Source: Ophioderma brevispina
Lineage: Eukaryota; Echinodermata; Ophiuroidea; Amphilepidida; Ophiodermatidae
Length of the DNA stretch: 64,000 bases
Reading direction: 5' to 3'
Assembly: GCA_023653785.1 (NCBI GenBank)
Contig: JAMKCH010036035.1
Coordinates: 1-64,000 of the forward strand
The stretch's first letter is position 1. Every line of letters begins with the position of its first letter. This document shows, piece by piece, positions 24,801 through 36,800 of the stretch. A program made the position numbers and the translations under genes. Under the pieces are notes generated by a model. The model had not been told where the DNA came from and ran no database searches. It saw only the letters and a list, made by a program, of their open reading frames with translations.

Positions 24801-27800
24801 ACATGGGAAGTGATGAAACTTGCGATACACGTATGTCCATTACGATAGGTTCATTCTATATCGGCAAATCCTAGTTTTTCACACATGCTTTTTACCCAAA
24901 ATATTTTTTTGCATCTGACACAGGGCCGGAAAAAATGCATATTTCCCGGGAAGATAGTCACATTTCCCATAGATTTCCCACCATTTTTTTAGTATTTCTT
25001 TATCTGAAAAGTCAAAATTTCCCTCCAAGTAGTCAAATTTCCCGGGAAGGAGCTTCCTAGATTCCCCACTTTTTCTTACTATGACCTGACATATTCATGT
25101 TCAAAAAGCTAGCAACAGCCGATGAAGTATACAAACCCACCATAATAGTCCAAGCAAACCAAAGCTCACCTCTTTTTGATAGAGTTCCGTTTCTACAGAT
25201 TTACAGTGTTTACAGACGGCCATGTTGTCCTTAGGCAGTGTGGTCTTACAACCTATACAAGTGCTGCGTTTCTTGGTGAAAGCTGCTAGACCACCGATCT
25301 TAGAATGGACAACTGTCTTCATGCGTGTATGATCACCCTCTGCAAGAGTACACACAAAAAATAAGATTAAATCCAAGAATGCCATCTGCCAATTCCAACT
25401 TTGAAATTCATCAGTGCTGCCAGTAAAATTGTTCAAAGAAAAAAAAAACTAGGATGATGCATCAATCTTCCCCAAATCTGGAGTCAAAAACGTCTTGGCC
25501 TTGAGTGCACACTAACACATGCAGCCAACATGGCTTCCAAATTCAGGATCTGTTACAAACTGCAGTTTTCCAATAGTGCGTGGGAGCAGTTTTCATCTTC
25601 TTTATTTGTGGAAATGGTTTTCTTCATCTTCTTTGATATGGGGCATGTACTATGTGTAAACTTGAAAGCAATATTTTTAGCAATTTAAGAAAATAAAAAA
25701 ATAGTCACAAGAATTGAACCAATTTGCCGTCTGAATCAGACGGCAGCCATATTCAACATGGCAACCGCTGTGGTCTAATATTTTTATCTTGAAAAGTATT
25801 ATGAATATCGAACTATGAAATCTCCTTTGAAATCTATTTGACATATTGTGAATTAACTGTTGAAGACAAGGTTCAAGATTTGACTGCCATAAGTGCGAAA
25901 CAATATTTATGGGTGAAAACAGTTCAAGATTAAACAATATATTATTTCTACAGTAATAATATAGGTAGTTCTGAATTTGCAACCCCCCAACAAAAAACAC
26001 ACCTCTCCTGTTTTTTTTTAAATGTCTTTTGTCCATTTTAGGCCAGTCAAACTGGGGTCCAATCAAGAACCTTAATACTGTATTTCAGAAATGACAGCTG
26101 TTTGACCCCATGCAAATTGTCTCTTATTTTTAACAACAATTTTAAGCAGTGGCGACACAATTTTCACAACTAGTAGGGACATGCAAGAGCTATTACCTCT
26201 GCAAAAATCAGAAAAATCCATTGTGGGAATCTTGACATATAGGCCCACAAAGGTCATGATTTGTATGTTATAGCACCCTCAGGGGTCGCATTTTTCTGCA
26301 TTTCTGCGTCCAGGACGCCGATTTTTGAAAATTAGCTAATTATGGACGCACTGAATTTCACAATCAGAGGGGGTTTGGGGGTCCAAAAAATTTCAACTGG
26401 ACGCAGACAAACCACACGTCCGTGTTACTATGTGGGAATTGAAAACCTCCCAACTTCTTACTGGAGATAAAAAAATGTGTACCGATTCACAAACCTTAAT
26501 ATTTTTTAAAGCGCAAGTTTGTCTCAGCTGTTTTCTTTGCCGCACCTGTCAGATATCCATCACAAGTTCTTCATTCATAAAACTGCCCTTTGAAAAAAAA
26601 AAAAAAAAAAAAAATGGAAATGGTTTTCTTCATCTTCTTTGATATGGGGCATGTACTATGTGTAAACTTGAAAGCAATATTTTTAGCAATTTAAGAAAAT
26701 AAAAAAATAGTCACAAGAATTGAACCAATTTGCCGTCTGATAAGACGGCAGCCATATTCAACATGGCAACCACTGTGGTCTAATATTTTTATCTTGAAAA
26801 GTATTATGAATATCGAACTATGAAATCTCCTTTGAAATCTATTTGACATATTGTGAATTAACTGTTGAAGACAAGGTTCAAGATTTGACTGCCATAAGTG
26901 CGAAACAATATTTATGGGTGAAAACAGTTCAAGATTAAAAATATATATTATTTCTACAGTAATAATATAGGTAGTTTCTGAATTTGCAACCCCCCAAACA
27001 AAAAACACACCTCTCCTGTTTTTTTTTAAATGTCTTTTGTCCATTTTAGGCCAGTCAAACTGGGGTCCAATCAAGAACCTTAATACTGTATTTCAGAAAT
27101 GACAGCTGTTTGACCCCATGCAAATTGTCTCTTATTTTTAACAACAATTTTAAGCAGTGGCGACACAATTTTCACAACTGATATAAGTAGGGACATGCAA
27201 GAGCTATTACCTCTGCAAAAATCAGAAAAATCCATTGTGGGAATCTTGACATATAGGCCCACAAAGGTCATGATTTGTATGTTATAGCACCCTCTATATG
27301 GTCATTAGCCATAGAAGACGTGTAAAACTAGATTTTTAAGAAAAATCACATTTACCCGCAATGAAATTTCATAAAATTGACACAGGTTGTAGTTAGTGGA
27401 ATAAATAATCAAAATCATTTGTCAAAAGTGTAATTTTAAGTCAGAAACAGGTTATCCTTTGTTTTGACAGATAAATTACTTGGCCAAAATGCTAACCCTA
27501 ACCCCACCAAAATCCTAAAACAAAACCTTAACCCTTACCTTAAACCTAAAGGTCCATTCATACTATACTGCATTGCAGTTCTGCAATGCAGTCTACCCAA
27601 ATTGTTACTACAATTACTTGCAGTTTGTCTTTATTTACTGCAATGCAATGCAGTAAAACTATCACAATACTGCATCATACTGCATTGGAATGCAATACAA
27701 TGCGGTTAAGGGCAGTGCAGCAAATTTCCTTGGAAACCAAAAGATCACCTTATCTAAATGCCACTATGTGTCATCGTCTCTTTATTTTGACTGCCATATA

Positions 27801-30800
27801 ATCACTTTCTTCTTTTCTCCCCATAGTCAATTTCCCAGGAGTTTGACGTTCAAATGTGCGACATTTGTGATGCAGTACTGCGACAACTAGAAATAATTTT
27901 AACTGCTGATGCATCAAGATGCAGTACGCCAATTTTACTGCAATTCTTTGAAGTTTACTGCGACGTACTTCAACCTGTGACCTGCAGTAAATCCATTAGG
28001 AGTGCAGCGGAAGGGACAGAATATTGTAGTAGAAGTATGAACGGACCTTAATTCTAACTCTAACCCTAAAAAATGTTTAATTTAATCTGCTAAAACAAAG
28101 GATTACCCTATAACATTATTTACAACTATCAGCATATTTATGACAACTTACTGAATAATATTGACTCCACCTTTTGTTCTCCTAACAAAGGTTCAAATAT
28201 TCTGAGTAGCGGGTTCTTGAGCTGTTGATCTAAGTAGTACTTGGTGTCAATGGGAATGCTGTTTTCAAGGACATAGATAGGGTCCTGTAAAGAAAACATA
28301 CACACTCATATTAGTCAATCTTGGTAACAGGGTCTCAACAGCTGATGGTCTAAGCAGATTTTGGCATCAATAGGAAGGCTGTATACATTCAATGAACATA
28401 TAGGGGCCTTTAACACTCATTGTTCATGTGTGCTGCACACATTTCAACATTGAAGGTCCATGGTCCGATCGCTAATAGCCTCATCCCCAGCGACCCCAGA
28501 ATTTACCGGAAGTGGTCAAAATGTTTGTATCAGAAGAAAGCTATTATTTTCTCATTTACCCTGTGAAATCTTAGGGCTAAAGAATGTTTGGTTTGGATGT
28601 TATGAGTGAAAATATGCCCCATTTTGAATGACCAATATTAATTTTACACAGAACACTATGGGGATTACAAAATCACGTTTTTAGCTCACTTCAAAACTTT
28701 ACAGATTGGGTTTTCGGGTGAAGGCCATTCTATCAAGATGAAAAATTTCAACTTAAATCGAGCCCTTTAATAATCAGGTGACGCATGACGGGTGCCATAT
28801 CGGACAAAACAAAATGAATCAATATTGGTACAGCAACACACGGCTACAAATCGCTTAAACTGATTTTAAAGATTTGATGGAGAATGGCCGTGGGTGTTCC
28901 CATGTACCTTACACAGACCTTTAACAGTGTGCATTATTTACAGTTACAATTCTGAAACAACCCTCACAGTGAAAGTTGCCCCTCGAACTACAACATGGAA
29001 TGAAAACCTAATGTTCAAAGTCAAAGCCAATTGTTCATTGCAATGCATTTGTCACGATCATTTGATTAAAGGTCCCAGGAAATGCAAATAGAATTGATGT
29101 GGTTTGTGTCAAGTCTACAAGGAGGGGCTAGAAAGCATTCAATATTTGGATTGGTGATGACATCATTAGTGAAACTATTGATTTTTCAGAGAGTAATAGA
29201 AAATTCGATGTGACTGGTGTGAATCTATTCATGACACTGACTGGAAAACAATAGTTTCACTAATGATGTCACTGGTAGTGTATTCTTTTTCTGGCCCTGT
29301 TTATTGGAATGGAATGTCCCATAAAGATTTGTAGTAGGTTTATCATCTCATTTCCTGGAACCTTTAAAAGGAGGAAAAAGGAGTTAGTACCTCTGTACAT
29401 TGATAATACACAAGCATGTTTTTGGATTACCTATGTGGTCTGTGGTAATGATGCTCCCATGATGCTTTGTAAAATTTATATGCATCTTTTCAAGAGAAAC
29501 AAAGCTTAAACATGTGGGTAATAAACACTAGATGATTTTAAACTTTATGACACATAACATTAGATGACAATCCATGAGGACAGTGACCTGATTTACATAT
29601 ATAAGGTTTTCATCTTGATAGAATGACTTCCACCCCAAAACCCCACCTGTAAAGTTTCGCTCTAATATTTAAACCCGTTTTGATGCGAGAGCTAAAAACA
29701 TGATTTTATAAGCCCCAGAGCACTGTAGTAGTAGTAGTGGTAAAACCAAAGTTCTAAATCCGGTTTTGTCCCCGCTAACGGGGGTGGCCGGGTCACCTCA
29801 CAATCACAGGAATACTGCTGTGTGAGGATTTATTGGAGCAAAAGATAATTGACCAGATGCTCTTCCTGACGTCAATGTGTTGGATGGCTGCCATTAGCGC
29901 TCCAGAGCCGACACCCTTGTAGGTCGATCTTCTTTTTACTTCTACCAGGGTAACCAGCTACCCTCCTCATTGGATTTCTTTAGAATTCACGATGAGGGTG
30001 ACGGTTTAGCCACCGACAACCCGGCCCTGGGACAGGTAGTACTGGTTTCCAGGATACCAATAGCAGGCGCCAAAGAAACCTGACCTGATGTACCTGACTG
30101 TGTAAATTTAATATTGGTCGACCAAATGGGTCACATTTTTGCTCATAACATCTACACCAAACATCTTTTAGCCCTAAGATTTCACATGGTAAATCGGAAA
30201 AATAGTAGCTTTCTTCAAGATACCAAAATTTTGACCACTTCCAGTAAAATCGGGGGTTCTGGGGACGAGGTTATTAGCGATTGGTCCATGGTCAGATGGA
30301 CAAAAATTACAGTAGTGGCCCTAGAGACCCTGTGATACAATCATTTGCTCATAACACCACACTGCAAGATCGGTATCAAGCGTGGCCTAGCGGTTAGGGT
30401 GCTTGCCTCTGGCGCAAATTTACCATCAAAATTCCCGGGTTCGAATCCCGGTGGGGTCGTGGCACTTGCAGGGATTTATTCGGGTACTATAAATTCTGGA
30501 TTTGATCTGTATACCAGCTATTGATTAAATACAGAATACCGCTCTCCTCCATGGTTCACTTGGAATTGGGCAAATGGATCATGAAAGCATCCCGTCCTTC
30601 GGAGGGGACGTTAAGAGGGTCACAACTGTACATGTACATCGCAGTCAGTGTCGAATAAGAGTAGGGTGGAAACCCCTGACTGTTCCCAATCCGCCCCAGC
30701 CTCAAATAGCGGGCCATGTTAGGAGCGTCCATATCATGGATACACGCGGCCCCCGGATCAGCACACTAGTTGAACAAATCCTGACACCACCACAAGCCAT

Positions 30801-33800
30801 TACCAATGACTTGTGGATACGAGCAAACAAACAATCAACAGAAATTTTGGGAATAAGCTTTTCTCTAAGGTATCTAGTGAACCATAAATAAAACAGAAGA
30901 TAGAATCGCGAAATTAACCTTTCAAATATTGCTGAATTGTATACATAAATATCTGATAAGGTTGCTGTGCCAGTTCAGGTTGGATCAAGTCTAGTGAAAG
31001 TGAATCTGTCAATCTATGATGAATGCTCTTTAGATATTGAGAGTACGACTCTAGTAATGTATATAAAATAACCTGTGATAAACCCTGCCGGTTTTAATTT
31101 GGATCAATCTAGTGAAAGTGAATCAGTCACCCATGATGAATGCCTTTCATATTTGGTAACAGAGGGTTGTTCAAAACACCTTTGGGGCTTCCCCAAAAGA
31201 GAATATCCCATTGAAGAAGAAATTAATGGCATGGAAATAAAAGTAAATGGTGATGGTTCAGTTGCTGCTTTACTACTACCATACGGAAATATAAACTTTT
31301 AAGGAAAATGAATGGTCCAAATTTTATGTTTCCTTGTTTCGTTGCATGTGTTCTTCGATGCTCGCCATTTCCAGTATGGGTGTGCAACTTCGAGTGGGGT
31401 TATAAAGGTGTCAAAATTAACCATTATATAAGCCGGTCTTTTGGCAGTACATTCATGGTTTCTTCATCACTAAATAAACAGGATCATCAAAATGGCATCC
31501 TCTCATTTCTATATTCCGTTTCTCCACCTCCGTGCAGTGACGTCACTGTGAAATTTGGTGGCCGCAACGGCCAACTGCATGCATGCTGACTTAAAGCCAC
31601 AGCATTTTTACATGCACGCACATGGTGTATCTTGATGCACACTTAAAGGTGCAACAATAGATTTCGAGGCACCCATGTATTGTGTCAATGTAGTGATTCA
31701 TGTAGATTAGACACTATAGAATTCTTACCTTGTACTTGCCTACTGAAATGAAAAAAAAGGTGATTTTGATTTGCTTTTACTTTAATATATACAAAATTAG
31801 AAATGTCACATATTTGTACCAAAGAAATATTTCTCATCTTAATATTTTTAGATGGGTAATTAAAGCTTTACATCTGTGCAAAAATCAGAACTTGATTTTT
31901 TAGCGACACCGGATGTGAAATCTCTCGTTGCACCTTTAAAAGCTGTATTAATATTGTGACATCACTCCACACAGATTATAGAAATGGAGCATATTCTTAC
32001 TTTTATTTAAGATTGCTCTATTTATCTTGTCTCACAAGTTTGTCTCAGAAGAAATGTGAAAAAAGGCAATGTGAAAGCGAAAGGCAATTTTTGTCTTTTT
32101 TCAAAATGCTAATGCGAAATGCATTTTTCGGCCCCAATTTACCTTTTCTAAAAATTCTTGTGATTAAAAAAAAACTAGAATTTCGCGGTTCTCGGCTTTT
32201 GCGCTCGCTATATTCAAAGAATATAAGCTGTGGGCCGCTCCATGACCTTTGACCCTGGCACATGACCTTTGACCTCATCAACATATGAGGTATCGCATGG
32301 TGCACCTATGACACAAGTTTGGTTCCAATTGAACTTAAAGTTTTCAATTGAGGTCAATTTTACATTTTTAGCCTATTTTCAACTTGACCTCACATGACCT
32401 TTAACCTTGGCAAAAAAAAAAAAAAAAAAAAAAAAAGGTGATTTTGATTTGCTTTTACTTTAATATATACAAAATTAGAAATGTCACATATTTGTACCAA
32501 AGAAATATTTCTCATCTTAATATTTTTAGATGGGTAATTAAAGCTTTACATCTGTGCAAAAATCAGAACTTGATTTTTTAGCGACACCGGATGTGAAATC
32601 TCTCGTTGCACCTTTAAAAGCTGTATTAATATTGTGACATCACTCCACACAGATTATAGAAATGGAGCATATTCTTACTTTTATTTAAGATTGCTCTATT
32701 TATCTTGTCTCAGACGTTTGTCTCAGAAGAAATGTGAAAAAAGGCAATGTGAAAGCGAAAGGCAATTTTTGTCTTTTTTCAAAATGCTAATGCGAAATGC
32801 ATTTTTCGGCCCCAATTTACCTTTTCTAAAAATTCTTGTGATTAAAAAAAAACTAGAATTTCGCGGTTCTCGGCTTTTGCGCTCGCTATATTCAAAGAAT
32901 ATAAGCTGTGGGCCGCTCCATGACCTTTGACCCTGGCACATGACCTTTGACCTCATCAACATATGAGGTATCGCATGGTGCACCTATGACACAAGTTTGG
33001 TTCCAATTGAACTTAAAGTTTCAATTGAGGTCAATTTTACATTTTTAGCCTATTTTCAACTTGACCTCACATGACCTTTAACCTTGGCAAAAAAAAAAAA
33101 AAAAAAAAAAAAAAGGTGATTTTGATTTGCTTTTACTTTAATATATACAAAATTAGAAATGTCACATATTTGTACCAAAGAAATATTTCTCATCTTAATA
33201 TTTTTAGATGGGTAATTAAAGCTTTACATCTGTGCAAAAATCAGAACTTGATTTTTTAGCGACACCGGATGTGAAATCTCTCGTTGCACCTTTAAAAGCT
33301 GTATTAATATTGTGACATCACTCCACACAGATTATAGAAATGGAGCATATTCTTACTTTTATTTAAGATTGCTCTATTTATCTTGTCTCAGAAGTTTGAG
33401 GTATCGCATGGTGCACCTATGACACAAGTTTGGTTCCAATTGAACTTAAAGTTTCAATTGAGGTCAATTTTACATTTTTAGCCTATTTTCAACTTGACCT
33501 CACATGACCTTTAACCTTGGCACATGACCTTAGACCTCATCAACAAATGAGGGATCCCAGTTTGCACCTATGACTCAAGTTTGAACTTCAACTTTTCAAT
33601 GTAGGTCAATTTTACATTTTTAGCCCATTTTCAACTTGACCTCACATGACCTTTGACCTCATTAACATATGAGGGATCCCATGGTGCATCTATGACAGAA
33701 GTTTGGTTCCAATTGAAGTTCAACTATTCAATTGAGATCAATTTTTTAAAAAAAAACTTAACAATTTAGTGACACACACACACACACACCCACACGCACA

Positions 33801-36800
33801 ACAGATTTCTAAGTGGTCCTGCCAGCTATAGCTGGCGGCCCACAAAAATGTGCTAAAAAACATTTTTAAAGCAACCATAGGTTGAGGAATGCAACTCAAT
33901 TGTGAAAGACATCACATATGACCAACTGCCCTTTGACATTGGTCATGTTACATATGACCTAGTGAGTGCCCTATGACCTTGGTCTGTGGAAAGTGTAATA
34001 AGCCAGATGCATCTGTCTTCAACAACCTAATCTCCAAAATTGACATGTTCTAATGAGCATTTCCCTTTAATGAAACTGAAATTACCTTTAACTTTTGACC
34101 ACTTGATGGGAGTTCAAATTTTCTAAGTGAGTGTTCGGACACTATTTTATTTGAACGCAACATAAAGAACAGTTGCACAACATTTGTTCTTTCTTTCTTA
34201 AAGCTCCTCACATGGACTTCTCTCAACTTCAATCACAACCTTTGTTCTCAGATTGAAAGTCTGGCAACACTGGTACTGCAGTTGCACCAATTCATTCCAC
34301 CTGTAAATGAACCCCACCTGGAAGACAGTCTCAGCCTCATTGTTTGCTACCACTTGGGGCTTTCCCTAGAGTAAAGTTAAAATTCCCTTCTACAGGACCA
34401 GAGAAAATGGAGCAGGGATAAACAATAAGCAAACCTATTAATTGATTGAACCTGTAAATAAACCACACCTGGAAGAAAGTTCCACTCTTTTTTTCCAAAC
34501 GTTTGGGGTTTCCCCTAAGGTAAAGTTAAAATTTCCCTCGTACAAGATCAAGACCGAACAAACATTAACAAACAAACATACGCTCTGTTGCGTTAATTCT
34601 TTGATTCATAATCACGGTCTGAAAAATAATGCAGCAAATTCCATCGCGTCTTCCTTGTTTCGTACCCCTGGGAGCGCAGCTAGACGGGTCATGTTACTTT
34701 TCGGGAAAGGCTTCCAAAACCGAAACTGTTTACGACAATTTCTACATGACACTAGAGCGTAACAGATTTTACGTGTTGAGAAAGAATAAGCAGTTATGGG
34801 CGATGTAGTGCATATTCAGGATTGAGTTCATTGCCTAGCTTATATAAGACATGCCCTAACCAACAAAGTTGCTGTTGGTGGGAGATATCAAAAGGGGTGC
34901 TGTCCTAGCCTGTCATACCATAGACTGCATCCTTGACTACAGATCTCCAACATAATGCAATATTAGTTTGTGGCAAAACTGTTGTTTAATTCCATTTTGT
35001 TTAGTTAGAACCCATGTCTCACATCCATAGACTGTCAGATAAGAAGATCCGAAGAGATCCAGATTAAGGCTTGTGACTTTAAATTTTGTATGAAGGTGAA
35101 ATTGTTTTATTGCATCTATAAGAAAAAAAAAAACATTTTAAGCTGTCAAATTGTCAGGCAATTAATTTCATATACACTGAGGTCAAAGGCCATACAGGCC
35201 ATTATGGGTCTAATTTTCAAAATAGTCCAATTTAAATCCTTTACTAAACAAGTAGATCAGTATTCAGTAATCATGTAGTGTGCGATCGACGTCCCCACCA
35301 AAATTTAATCAAAAAAGCAGTTTGACCACGGAATGTGACCTTTGACCTTTTAACAAGTTTAAACTATAGCATACAGATTTAAAAATGGATACATCAATTT
35401 TCCAGAATTTGAGATATTGGTACAAAGATCAAGTCAATAATTTTAAAGGAAAAAAAAAAAGAAATATGTAACAGACGTACCACGACTAAGTGAGCAGAAA
35501 TCGCATTGAAGACCGACTGGCTGTATGTTTCGTGTACTTGTTTGAGCCACCTGGCACAGTCGGTTGGCATCAAAGGAATGTGCACACCACAACAAGGTGC
35601 CATATGCTTTAACCCATACTAAATTCCTATCTATTGTACAAAGGACATGCACACTGACTATCCCAGGTGGTTCAAACAAAAAACACAAAGCCTTGGCCAG
35701 ACAGTCTTGAAACAGACTCAAAGCCACTTTCCAGCAAGCTTCTACTTGTTTCATTGTACCGAGTTGCATTTGGGCTACTTCTGACAATATTTTGCAAAGT
35801 TTACCTTGGAATATTGGCAGTATATCAGTTTGAAGCCAACAATACACACAACATGTTGGTGTTCTTACCTCAGAAAGTTTGAAAATGGTGTATATCACAC
35901 TTTGCATCAGAACTCTTCGTCCGGACTCCCCAACTTTTCAAAAATGAGACGAAGTTCAAATTTTCAGAGTGTCATACAATCTCACACCTCAAGAGTTCGA
36001 ATTATAGTCCCTGATGAACTTGTTCGGTGGGGACAATTATTTTAAATCACTAAGGCTGGTATACTATTCACAAAGAACTTAGTCCTGGCTTAACTTTTAG
36101 TCCAAGGACTAAGTCCTACTAGGACCTCTAAATTTTGCTTCTTTCCTGTATTTGTTCTTACAGCTGAAAATATGAAAAGAAAGTACAGGAAGACACCTAA
36201 AGCTGAGAAAATTAAAAGGTCTGTCCAGATTGGACTTAGTCCTGGACTAAAAGTTAAGCCAGAACTAAGTTCTTTGTGAATACCAGCCAAAGATTAAGAA
36301 AAATGTATGGTTTGCCATAGCTACGATGATTATTATGGAGTTATGGGTCCAAAGGGTTGATTGGATAATTTGATAATTTGACTCAAGGTTATAGAACAAT
36401 GACCTTGACTTTGCATATCAAGGCCTTGCTTTCTAAGATAATATGCTTGTATTTTTCTGTCATGCAAGATGGAAGATACTTCAAGTTCACAGCTGTTTGA
36501 AAGTCTCATTTATTATGACAAAAGCAGAATAAAACAAAAATATCAACGGCAACACAGTTTTGGCATCTGATTTGGATAATTTATCAAATAAAATTAAATC
36601 CTGTGTAAAATTTATGAAATTTAATTGCAGGCAAATATGATTTTTCTTTAAAATCTCATTTTACACATCTTTCTATGGAGAAAAGGTATATAGAGGGTGT
36701 TATAACATTTTATAACATACACCTTTGTAGACCTAAATGGCAAGATTCCTGCAATGGATTCTTCAGATTTTTGCAAAGATTATAGGGTCTTACATGCCCC

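Noticed and set aside
25677..27074. Paired minus-strand frames of 127-129 codons
   Set aside because: They exist twice only because the DNA is duplicated; they differ by frame-changing indels and match no protein I know.
27480..28070. True chromosome end (telomere)
   Set aside because: The CTAACCC-like repeats are few, degenerate and internal, lying inside a POLD1 intron.
31956..32983. Identical 98- and 86-codon frames in array units
   Set aside because: Products of the tandem duplication of a non-coding repeat.
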